A stretch of 64,000 nt of DNA from Elusimicrobiales bacterium (GTDB lineage: Bacteria > Elusimicrobiota > Elusimicrobia > Elusimicrobiales > UBA9959): contig JAMPXK010000007.1 in NCBI GenBank assembly GCA_023701245.1, positions 1 through 64,000 on the forward strand, read 5' to 3'. Every line of letters starts with the position of its first letter. Positions within the stretch are counted from its first letter, which is position 1. A model generated the notes under the pieces. It worked only from the letters and a program-made list of their open reading frames with translations. It had not been told where the DNA came from and did no database searches. The position numbers and the translations under genes are program-made. Below are positions 1 through 6,784 of this stretch, piece after piece.

Positions 1-168
1 CTTGTCGGCCCCGGTGGTCAGCGCGTGCCAGTCGGCCACGAAAAAGTAGCAGTCGTACTTGCTCTGCAGCTCCACCCAGTTCTTGAGCGTGCCCCAGTAA
101 TTGCCCAGATGCAGCCGGCCGGTGGGCCTGGCGCCGGATACTACTACGGGTTTTTTTTCGGTTTCCAT
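1..168 (-). CDS. trpS: Tryptophanyl-tRNA synthetase, N-terminal part (cut by window edge)
   Basis: Class I aminoacyl-tRNA synthetase that charges tRNA-Trp in the cytoplasm. Only the first 56 codons are in the window; the gene continues beyond base 1. Residues 11-24 read SGARPTGRLHLGNY, the TrpS form of the class I HIGH signature (here HLGN, residues 20-23), and a conserved YFFVADWHALTT segment follows. The ATG at 166-168 is the only sensible start. The upstream protease gene ends 6 bp before it, so the two probably share a transcript. The closely related TyrS lacks this exact GxRPTGxLHLGN form, so TrpS is the better name. Confidence 0.93.
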   Translation of the reverse strand, partial: METEKKPVVVSGARPTGRLHLGNYWGTLKNWVELQSKYDCYFFVADWHALTTGADK

Positions 169-174
169 ATGGAT

Positions 175-804
175 CTAGAAGGCTCCCATGAGCGGCGTGA
201 CCAGCAGCAGCGCGGCGTTGAGCACGGGGCGCATGATGCCCTGCAGCGCCCCGGTGAACACCAGGGCCAGCAGGATGTAGACGCCGAAGGGGATATGCTT
301 TTCGTACAGTTCCAGCGCGCGCCCTTTAAGCAGGCCCAGCGCCACCTGGCTGCCGTCCAGCGGGAACAGCGGGATCATGTTGAAAACGGCCAGCATCAGG
401 TTTATCACCACCGCGAAGCCGAACATCCGCAGCAGGGTGAAGGCCAGGTCCCCGGCCATGAACAGCGTGATCAGTTTGAAAGCGACGGCGGCCAGCACGG
501 CCAGCAGGATATTGGAGACCGGGCCGCTGAAGGCCACCAGCGCCATGTCGCGGCGGGGGCTGTGCATGCGGTACGGGTTCACCGGCACCGGCTTGGCCCA
601 GCCGATGGCCGGGAAATTCATCAGGATGCAGGCCGCAGGGATGAGCACGGTCCCCACCGGGTCTATATGCGGCAGCGGGTTGAAGGACAGCCGGCCGGAA
701 AGATAGGCCGTATCGTCCCCGCGCCTGTAGGCCGCAAAGCCGTGGGCGAACTCGTGGAAAATGACGGAAAAAAACAGCACCGGCAACTGTAAAATCCACT
801 CCAT
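175..804 (-). CDS. Site-2 protease family (M50) membrane metalloprotease
   Basis: Intramembrane zinc metalloprotease of family M50 (209 aa). The metal site HEFAH is at residues 17-21 inside the first membrane helix, and the second motif NMIPLFPLDG (metal-binding Asp about residue 150) is in the C-terminal half; four or more hydrophobic segments are visible. This short form lacks the PDZ domain of RseP and resembles the small YwhC-like branch, whose substrates are mostly unknown. The ATG at 804 is preceded by an AT-rich stretch with TATAAA only a few bases upstream, so the message may be nearly leaderless. trpS follows 6 bp downstream. Confidence 0.88.
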   Translation of the reverse strand: MEWILQLPVLFFSVIFHEFAHGFAAYRRGDDTAYLSGRLSFNPLPHIDPVGTVLIPAACILMNFPAIGWAKPVPVNPYRMHSPRRDMALVAFSGPVSNILLAVLAAVAFKLITLFMAGDLAFTLLRMFGFAVVINLMLAVFNMIPLFPLDGSQVALGLLKGRALELYEKHIPFGVYILLALVFTGALQGIMRPVLNAALLLVTPLMGAF

Positions 805-871
805 AGATTTATAATTATATTAATATATCCACTACTAAAGGAAGTACGGGGCCAAAATTCCGGTTTTTTAG

Positions 872-877
872 TATAAT
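872..877 (+). promoter_or_regulatory. Candidate -10 box (TATAAT) for the nucleotide-sugar dehydrogenase operon
   Basis: TATAAT lies 30 bp before the ATG at 907, after a T-rich run and followed by TCTAGG. No good -35 hexamer is visible at 17 bp. A similar TATAAT...CTAG arrangement precedes the double-receiver gene at 40644. Confidence 0.4.
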
Positions 878-906
878 TCTAGGTGAATTTTCAGGGGACA
901 GGAATA

Positions 907-2205
907 ATGCAAAAACTTAAAAAACTCATACAGAACCGCGAGGCCCGCATAGGCATAGTGGGCCTGGGCTACGTGGGGCTGCCGCTGGCGGCCGAGTTCG
1001 GCAAAGGCGGCTTCCGGGTGACCGGGTTCGAAGTGGACGGCCAGAAGGTGCGCGATATAAAGGCCGCGCAGTCCTATATCCCCGACGTGCCCACCCGCGA
1101 GGTAGCCTCGCTGGTAAAAAAAGGCCTCCTGACCGCCACCCTGGATTTTTCCGGCCTCAGGAAGATGGACGCCGTAATTATCTGCGTGCCCACCCCCCTG
1201 CGCAAGAGCAAGGACCCGGACGTCTCCTATATCGTGGCCTCGGTAAAAGAGGCCCGCAAGCACCTGCGCCGCGGCCAGCTGATAGTGCTGGAGAGCACCA
1301 CCTACCCCGGCACCACCCGCGAACTGGTAAAGCCCATGCTGGAAGCCGGCGGTCTCAAAGCCGGCAAGGATTTCTTCCTGGCTTTCTCCCCTGAGCGGGT
1401 AGACCCGGGCAACAAGAAGTACGGCGTCAAGAACACCCCCAAGGTGGTGGGCGGCCATACCGCCGCCTGCACGGACCTCGCCGGCCTGCTTTACGGCGCG
1501 GTGATAGACCAGGTGCTGAAGGTTTCCAGCACCGAAGCCGCCGAACTGGTGAAGCTGCTGGAGAACACTTTCCGCGCCGTCAACATAGCCATGATAAACG
1601 AGATGGCCCTGATGTGCCACAAACTGGGCCTGGACGTCTGGGAAGTTATAGGCGCGGCGGCCTCCAAGCCTTTCGGCTTCATGCCTTTCTACCCCGGCCC
1701 CGGCATAGGCGGCCACTGCATCCCGCTGGATCCGCATTACCTCGGCTGGAAAATGAAGACGCTCAACTTCGAGCCGCGCTTCATAGAACTGGCGGGGGCC
1801 ATCAACTCCTCTATGCCCGACCACGTGGTGGAACGCCTGGGCGAGATCCTCAACAGCCGCGGCCTGGCGCTGAGCCGCTCCAAGGTGCTGATGATAGGCA
1901 TGGCCTACAAGCCAGACATTTCCGACCCGCGCGAAAGCCCGGCGCGGGACGTGCTGATACTGCTGGAGAAGACCGGCGCCAGGGCGGATTTTTACGACCC
2001 GTACGTATCCGAAACGGACGTGGAAGGGGAAGTGCGCCGCTCCCGCAGGGACGCGCTCAAGAAGATAAAGGACTACGACTGCGTGATGATAGTCACGCCG
2101 CATTCCTGCATAAACTACGCCGAGATAGTAAAAAAAGCCAGGCTCGTCTTCGACACCAGGAACGCCACCAAAGGCCTGAAAGGGAAGAACATATTCCGCC
2201 TATGA
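907..2205 (+). CDS. Nucleotide sugar dehydrogenase (UDP-GlcNAc 6-dehydrogenase type)
   Basis: NAD-dependent four-electron oxidation of a UDP-sugar to its uronic acid, for surface polysaccharide synthesis (432 aa). The Rossmann motif GIVGLGYVG is at residues 16-24, the mid-domain reads FSPERVDPGN, and the catalytic Cys is C271 in GIGGHCIPLDP. The TYPGTTRE and FSPERVDPGN segments fit the WbpA/UDP-GlcNAc branch better than UDP-glucose dehydrogenases; substrate is inferred. The frame is open from a GTG at 883, but the ATG at 907 follows a purine-rich GGGGACAGGA and matches the usual N-terminus. The stop overlaps the ATG of the kinase gene (ATGA), so the two are translationally coupled. Confidence 0.9.
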   Translation: MQKLKKLIQNREARIGIVGLGYVGLPLAAEFGKGGFRVTGFEVDGQKVRDIKAAQSYIPDVPTREVASLVKKGLLTATLDFSGLRKMDAVIICVPTPLRKSKDPDVSYIVASVKEARKHLRRGQLIVLESTTYPGTTRELVKPMLEAGGLKAGKDFFLAFSPERVDPGNKKYGVKNTPKVVGGHTAACTDLAGLLYGAVIDQVLKVSSTEAAELVKLLENTFRAVNIAMINEMALMCHKLGLDVWEVIGAAASKPFGFMPFYPGPGIGGHCIPLDPHYLGWKMKTLNFEPRFIELAGAINSSMPDHVVERLGEILNSRGLALSRSKVLMIGMAYKPDISDPRESPARDVLILLEKTGARADFYDPYVSETDVEGEVRRSRRDALKKIKDYDCVMIVTPHSCINYAEIVKKARLVFDTRNATKGLKGKNIFRL

Positions 2206-4037
2206 CCGACGCCCAGGACCCAAAGCTCCTCTGGTTCAGTTTCCTCAAGACCTTCACCCGCGCGCTGGTACAGATCAACCTGTACAAGCCCGACCATCCC
2301 CAGGTGCGCCAGGCGCTGGACGAAGGCCAGGCCCTGCTGGGCCAGATAGCCGACTCCCTGGGCGGCGGGGACCTCTCCGTCACCATAGACAACGATAAAC
2401 TGCTCATAAACGGCGTGCCGCTGGTGGCCGCCGACAAACTGCCCAATTCCCTGCGCAACCTCTACACCAAGTTCCGCCTCCAGACCATCACCTTCAAGCC
2501 CGGCGCCTCCGGGGAGGACCTGCTGGCCCTCTGCCAGGTGCAGGCCCACAAGGGCGAAGCCAAAGCGTTCCTGGCCGAACGCGGCGTGGAGAAGATAAAG
2601 CTCGACGAGGCCGTTTACGCCAAGGTGGACTCCGCCCGCACTCCCGGCGCGGCGTCCGTGGTGACCCCCGGCCAGACCGGCGCCGCCGGCCAGGCCGCCT
2701 CCCCGCAGGAAAAAGTGGCCGAAAAGATCTCCGGCCAGAGTTTCGAGTCGGCGCTGGCCACCGTGGTGGGCCGCGTCACCTCGGACCCGGAAGAGCAGCG
2801 CCGGGTCATAGCCCTGCTGGAAGCCAAATTCAGGGACGCCGTGGAAGCCGGCGTCACCCGGGCGCTGGAAGAAGTGCGCCGCGAGAAGAAAAAAGTCGAG
2901 AACGACATGGCCCGCACCGAGTCCGTCATGACCAGCATGGCCGACGGCGTGGTGGTGGTGGACAAGGACGGCAAGATCCTGATGATGAACCCGCAGGCGG
3001 AGGCCATTTCCGGCAAGCCCCTGGCTGAGCTGTCCGGCAAGAAGATCGTGGACCTGTCGCAGATCGAGAACCAGGTGGTCTCGCTGGCCAAAGAGATCAA
3101 GAGCGAGAACCGGGCGGATATCTCCAAAGAGATCATCAAGACCGGCTCCGCAGAAATCGCCGAGACCGTAAAAAAGGCCACCGCCCTGATCCAGAACGAG
3201 GACGGCAAGATAGTCGGCTCCGTCTCCATCCCCACCGACGCGGTGAAGCTCAAGCAGGTGGAGCAGCTGCAGCAGGACTTCATCGCCAACATGACGCACG
3301 AGCTGCGCTCGCCGCTCACTTCCATAAAAGCCGCCCTGGAGATCATGGGCCGGGAAGCCGGCGCCCCCACCGAATCGGCGCGCGGCATTCTCAACACCGC
3401 CATCCGCAATACCGAACGCCTGAACTCCATAATCACCGACATCCTGGACTTCTCCAAACTGCAGTCGGGCAAGATGGTCTTCCACCAGGAAGGCGCCGCG
3501 GCGGGCGACATAGTAAGGGAAGCGGCCGAGGCCATGCGCGCCTGGACCACCTCCAAGGGCATAACCCTGAACGTGAACGTGGAGCCCGGTGTGCAGCACG
3601 TCTACGCGGACAAACGCCGCACGGTCCAGGTGCTGATAAACCTCGTCTCCAACGCCATCAAGTTCACGCCGCAGGGCGGGACCATAGAGATCTCCGCCGA
3701 CGCGGGCAAGGAAGCGCTCTCCGGCTTTTCCTTCTTCTCCGTCAAGGACACCGGCTGCGGCATAAAGAAAGAGGACCAGGGCAAGATCTTCGAGAAGTTC
3801 GTGCAGGTGGCCTCCGGGGAGAAGGTGGGCGGCACCGGCCTGGGGCTGTCCATCACCAAGGCCATGGTGGTAATGCAGGGCGGCCGCATCACGCTGGAAA
3901 GCGAGCCGGGCAAAGGCTCCACCTTCCGGGTGGGCATGCCCGTCTACAAGGGCCAGGGCGACCAGCAGGTCTTCGAGCAGGTGCCGGAAGTAAAAGAGGC
4001 CCCGAAGCCCTGGTGGAAGAAGCTGCTGGGAATGTAG
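2202..4037 (+). CDS. PAS-domain sensor histidine kinase
   Basis: Cytoplasmic-looking histidine kinase (611 aa) with no obvious membrane helix. Residues 1-130 form an N-terminal module without a clear name, containing NLYKPDHPQVRQAL. A low-complexity linker, a coiled coil (about 200-245) and a PAS domain (MADGVVVVDKDGKILMMNPQA, about 245-350) follow. The HisKA domain has phospho-acceptor H366 (MTHELRSPLTS), and the ATPase domain shows VLINLVSNAIKFTP, DTGCGI and GGTGLGLSI. It overlaps the dehydrogenase by 4 bp; pairing a polysaccharide enzyme with a kinase suggests surface-related control, but no response regulator is adjacent. The 3' end lies just before tRNA-Arg. Confidence 0.88.
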   Translation: MTDAQDPKLLWFSFLKTFTRALVQINLYKPDHPQVRQALDEGQALLGQIADSLGGGDLSVTIDNDKLLINGVPLVAADKLPNSLRNLYTKFRLQTITFKPGASGEDLLALCQVQAHKGEAKAFLAERGVEKIKLDEAVYAKVDSARTPGAASVVTPGQTGAAGQAASPQEKVAEKISGQSFESALATVVGRVTSDPEEQRRVIALLEAKFRDAVEAGVTRALEEVRREKKKVENDMARTESVMTSMADGVVVVDKDGKILMMNPQAEAISGKPLAELSGKKIVDLSQIENQVVSLAKEIKSENRADISKEIIKTGSAEIAETVKKATALIQNEDGKIVGSVSIPTDAVKLKQVEQLQQDFIANMTHELRSPLTSIKAALEIMGREAGAPTESARGILNTAIRNTERLNSIITDILDFSKLQSGKMVFHQEGAAAGDIVREAAEAMRAWTTSKGITLNVNVEPGVQHVYADKRRTVQVLINLVSNAIKFTPQGGTIEISADAGKEALSGFSFFSVKDTGCGIKKEDQGKIFEKFVQVASGEKVGGTGLGLSITKAMVVMQGGRITLESEPGKGSTFRVGMPVYKGQGDQQVFEQVPEVKEAPKPWWKKLLGM

Positions 4038-4115
4038 CCCAGCAAGGCCGCCGGCAGGGCCGGGGATTGTTATCCCCCACCGATAAATAATAAAATATCC
4101 CTTCAGCAGTTCTTT

Positions 4116-4190
4116 GCGCCCGTATCTCAACGGATAGAGTCCCGCCCTGCGAAGGCGGTTATACAGGTTCGATTCCTGTCGGGCGCACCA
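4116..4190 (+). tRNA. tRNA-Arg, anticodon GCG, CCA encoded
   Basis: The cloverleaf can be drawn directly. The acceptor stem GCGCCCG pairs with CGGGCGC, the D stem is CTC/GAG, and the anticodon stem CCGCC/GGCGG encloses loop CTGCGAA, giving anticodon GCG for codon CGC. The T stem ACAGG/CCTGT carries loop TTCGATT, and CCA is encoded at 4188-4190. Most bacteria read CGC with an ACG (inosine) tRNA, so GCG is less usual. The 3' end is duplicated downstream at 4341-4363. Confidence 0.95.
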
Positions 4191-4363
4191 AATTTCTTCG
4201 TAAAGAACCCGAAGCGTGCCATAATAATGGCACGCGGCAGGAATCGAAAGGCGGAGCCGCGAGGCCAGCGGGCCGCAGCGGCGAGCCGGGGTCGCGGCCT
4301 CGAGCGAGCGACGGCGAGCGAGAGAGCCGTGACCGCTTAATGTCGGGCGCACCAAATTTCTTC
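4177..4363 (+). repeat. 23-bp direct repeat of the tRNA-Arg 3' end bracketing a GC-rich insert
   Basis: Positions 4177-4199 (tRNA 3' end plus downstream AAATTTCTTC) recur without mismatch at 4341-4363. The 141 bp between them are non-coding. They hold a perfect hairpin (9-bp arms 4214-4222 and 4227-4235, loop AATA). They also hold a GGCAGGAATCGAA block (about 4236-4248) that is the reverse complement, bar one base, of the tRNA T-arm, and a very GC-rich tract rich in GCGAGC. This resembles the att-site geometry of tRNA-targeting elements in miniature, but there is no integrase. Confidence 0.75.
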
Positions 4364-4365
4364 CT

Positions 4366-4560
4366 ATGTCAGAACATAAAGAGACAAAAAAGACCGAGAA
4401 CAAGACCGGCCGCTACGTCTACGACGCCAAGCTGGGCAAAGTGGTAAAGGTCTCCGACGCTATCCCCGGCCTCAAGAAGGGCGGCTCGCCCCAGGGCGGC
4501 ACCTGCCCCATGAACCCGGGCGGCCACCAGTGCGGCGGCGGCTGCGGCTGCGGCGGCTAA
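4366..4560 (+). CDS. Small Cys/Gly-tailed protein, unknown function
   Basis: 64 aa, highly charged N-terminus (KETKKTENK), a central RYVYDAKLGKVVKVSDAIPGLKK segment, and a tail with four cysteines plus His (CPMNPGGHQCGGGCGCGG) that could bind a metal. I do not recognise a family. The start lies 2 bp after the second copy of the tRNA-3' repeat, with no Shine-Dalgarno sequence, so the 5' end may have been rearranged by that duplication. Codon usage matches the neighbours (GGC, AAG, CCC rich), which favours a real gene. Carboxypeptidase Taq follows after 87 bp. Confidence 0.6.
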   Translation: MSEHKETKKTENKTGRYVYDAKLGKVVKVSDAIPGLKKGGSPQGGTCPMNPGGHQCGGGCGCGG

Positions 4561-4647
4561 GGCCCCGGAGCCGGCCCGAAGGGCTTGAGAGTCAAGGGTT
4601 TTGGGCCCGGCGCTTTCAGGCCTTTTTGCTTTTTAAAGGAACTCCCC

Positions 4648-6153
4648 ATGGAAAAGAAATTCTCGCAGCTGCGCAGAAAATACGAGGAAGTGGCGGCCCT
4701 GGGCTCGGCCGCCTCGGTACTGGGCTGGGACCAGCGCGTCTACATGCCGCCCAAAGGCGCCGAAGCCCGCGGCCGCGCGCTGGCCGCCCTGGAAGAAACC
4801 CTGCACGTCAAATTCACGGCCCCGGAAACGGGCGCCCTTATCGCGGAGCTCTACGACTGGGCGCAGGCCAGGGGCGGCGACAGCTTCGAAGCGGCCTACC
4901 TGCGCGCCCTCAAGCGCGACTATGACAAGGCCGTAAAACTGCCGGCGGCCTTCGTCTCCGAATTCTCGCTGGCCTGCACCGCCGCCTACGAAGCCTGGCA
5001 CAAAGCCAAACAGGCGTCGGACTTCTCCGTCTTCGCTCCCCACCTTGAAAAGATGCTGCAGCTGAACCTGCGCAAGGCCGCCATCCTCGACCCCAAGGCC
5101 GCCCCTTACGACGCCCTGCTCGACATCTACGAACCGGGCATGACCCGCGCCCGGCTGGACGCGATCTTCGCGGAACTGCTGGCGGGCCTGAAACCCGTGA
5201 TAAAGGCCATAGCCGCCAAAAGCGGCAAAGTCTCCGACGCCCCCTTCCGCGGGGATTTCGACCCCGCCGCGCAGCTTCGCCTGGCCGACGAGCTCGTAAA
5301 AGCTCTGGGCTTCGACTTCGACCGCGGCCGCCAGGACCGCTCGCCGCACCCCTTCACCACCGGCGGTTCCATCAACGACATCCGCATCACCACGCGCGCC
5401 CACGCCGACTGGCTGCCCGCCTGCGTCTACGCCTCCATCCACGAATGCGGCCACGCCCTCTATGAACTGGGATCGCCGCAGGACTTCGAATTCACCCCGC
5501 TGGCCGGCGGCGCATCCCTGGGCATGCACGAATCCCAGTCGCGCTTCTGGGAGAACGTGGTAGGCCGCAGCCGGCCGTTCGCGGCCTGGGCCCTGCCGCT
5601 GTACCGCAAACACTTCCCCGGCAAGTTCGACAACCTCACCCCGGAGGACCTGTACCGGGCGGCCAATAAGTCCGCGCCCTCCCTGGTGCGCGTGGAGGCC
5701 GACGAGGTGACCTACAATCTCCACATAGCGCTGCGCTACGAAATAGAGACCATGCTGCTCGACGGCAGCCTGAAGGTGAAGGACGCGCCGGCCATGTGGA
5801 ACTCCAGGATGAAGGACTACCTGGGGATAGCCCCGGCCAACGACGCCGAGGGCATACTGCAGGACGTGCACTGGTCGCAGGGCACGCTGGGCTATTTCCC
5901 CACCTATACGCTGGGCAACCTGGCCGCGGCCCAGCTCTTTAACGCCATGAAGAGAGACCTTGGGGATACCGACGCCCTGGTGGCCCGCGGCGAGTTCGCG
6001 CCGCTGCTGGCCTGGCTGGGCGGGAAAATCCACGTGCACGGCCGCAAGTACCTGCCGGAGGAACTGCTGCAGCGGGCTATCGGCGAGAAACTCAGCGTGG
6101 GACCTTTTGTGGACTACATAAAGGCCAAATATTCGGAGATCTACGGCTTCTGA
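4648..6153 (+). CDS. Carboxypeptidase Taq (M32 metallocarboxypeptidase)
   Basis: Zinc carboxypeptidase of family M32 that trims C-terminal residues from peptides in the cytoplasm (501 aa, typical length). All family signatures are visible: LGWDQRVYMPPKG near the N-terminus, the zinc site HECGH in SIHECGHALYELG, HESQSRFWEN, EADEVTYNLHI and YFPTYTLGNLAAAQ. An upstream ATG-free extension to 4585 exists, but the ATG at 4648 is preceded by AAAGGA at a good distance and gives the normal N-terminus. It is a stand-alone gene followed by ppnP. Confidence 0.93.
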   Translation: MEKKFSQLRRKYEEVAALGSAASVLGWDQRVYMPPKGAEARGRALAALEETLHVKFTAPETGALIAELYDWAQARGGDSFEAAYLRALKRDYDKAVKLPAAFVSEFSLACTAAYEAWHKAKQASDFSVFAPHLEKMLQLNLRKAAILDPKAAPYDALLDIYEPGMTRARLDAIFAELLAGLKPVIKAIAAKSGKVSDAPFRGDFDPAAQLRLADELVKALGFDFDRGRQDRSPHPFTTGGSINDIRITTRAHADWLPACVYASIHECGHALYELGSPQDFEFTPLAGGASLGMHESQSRFWENVVGRSRPFAAWALPLYRKHFPGKFDNLTPEDLYRAANKSAPSLVRVEADEVTYNLHIALRYEIETMLLDGSLKVKDAPAMWNSRMKDYLGIAPANDAEGILQDVHWSQGTLGYFPTYTLGNLAAAQLFNAMKRDLGDTDALVARGEFAPLLAWLGGKIHVHGRKYLPEELLQRAIGEKLSVGPFVDYIKAKYSEIYGF

Positions 6154-6204
6154 CCAGGCGGATTTAGCGGCGGAACTTCTGACAGGACCAAAGGGGAGAG
6201 AACA

Positions 6205-6489
6205 ATGTTCAAGACCAATGAATACTTCGACGGCAAGGTTAAATCGATAGCTTTCGCGGCCGGCGGCGGCGCCGCCACCGTGGGGGTGATGGCGCCCGGC
6301 GACTACGAGTTCGGCACCGGCAAGAAAGAGATAATGAGCGTGGTCAGCGGCCGGCTCACGGTAAAGCTGCCCGGCCAGACGCAATGGAAGGACTTCCCTA
6401 AAGGCAGCACGTTCACCGTGGCGCCCAATTCCAAGTTCCAGCTGAAAGTGGCCGAAGACACCGCCTACCTCTGCCTCTACGTGGATTAA
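6205..6489 (+). CDS. ppnP: Pyrimidine/purine nucleoside phosphorylase PpnP
   Basis: 94-aa single-domain cupin of the YaiE/DUF1255 family, which phosphorolyses diverse nucleosides to base plus ribose-1-phosphate. The near full-length match is clear by eye: N-terminal [14 protein letters not shown], then [24 protein letters not shown], then [22 protein letters not shown] and a C-terminal YLCLYVD. GGGGAGAG precedes the ATG. A strong hairpin terminator follows after 21 bp. Confidence 0.92.
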   Translation: MFKTNEYFDGKVKSIAFAAGGGAATVGVMAPGDYEFGTGKKEIMSVVSGRLTVKLPGQTQWKDFPKGSTFTVAPNSKFQLKVAEDTAYLCLYVD

Positions 6490-6510
6490 AGGCGGCGGCT
6501 TTTAAAGAGA

Positions 6511-6540
6511 AAGCCCCGGCGAAAGCCGGGGCTTTTCTTT
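6511..6540. terminator. Bidirectional intrinsic terminator between ppnP and the AOR operon
   Basis: AAGCCCCGGC-GAAA-GCCGGGGCTT, a 10-bp stem with a GAAA loop, is followed by TTCTTT on the plus strand, with a short A-run at the other end. It would end ppnP and could also serve the convergent operon finishing at 6557. Confidence 0.85.
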
Positions 6541-6556
6541 TCCCTGCCTGAGGCGC

Positions 6557-6784
6557 TCAACCGCCGGAGTAGATGTGGGAAATAACCACGCGGTCGCCTT
6601 CGGCCAGGGCGTCGCCCGGGGCCACGGCTTTACCGTTGCGCGTCATGATGGTGGGACGTTTCTTGTTTATCTTCACGAACGCGGACAGCTCCCCGGCCGT
6701 CATCGGGCCGGGGAGTTCCAGCGTCTTCTCGCTGAAGCCGCCTTCGTAGATAAGCGGGCCTATAAGTTTCACCGTCACTTTCAT
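6557..6784 (-). CDS. MoaD/ThiS-like ubiquitin-fold sulfur carrier linked to AOR
   Basis: 75-aa beta-grasp protein ending in SHIYSGG; the C-terminal Gly-Gly is the hallmark of MoaD/ThiS carriers that are adenylated and thiocarboxylated. The body shows MKVTVKLIGPLIYEGG, TAGELSAFVK and GDRVVISH, as in MoaD. Its ATG shares one base with the stop of the AOR gene (TGATG), so it is co-translated with the enzyme. Such small proteins accompany many AOR-family genes and probably help build the tungstopterin. No MoaE or activating E1-like enzyme is in the window. MoaD is likely; ThiS or a dedicated AOR carrier is possible. Confidence 0.82.
   Translation of the reverse strand: MKVTVKLIGPLIYEGGFSEKTLELPGPMTAGELSAFVKINKKRPTIMTRNGKAVAPGDALAEGDRVVISHIYSGG

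Noticed and set aside
883-906. GTG start for the nucleotide-sugar dehydrogenase
   Set aside because: It would add NFQGTGI encoded by the ribosome-binding region itself; the ATG at 907 fits the family start.
4248-4340. The tRNA-adjacent GC-rich insert as a fourth copy of the structured repeat
   Set aside because: It shares some CGGAGCC/GCGAGG wording but lacks the AGCAAAACCCT and GTTTTTGCGTT ends that define the other three copies.
4341-4363. Second tRNA gene
   Set aside because: Only the 3' end of tRNA-Arg is repeated; no D-arm or anticodon arm precedes it.
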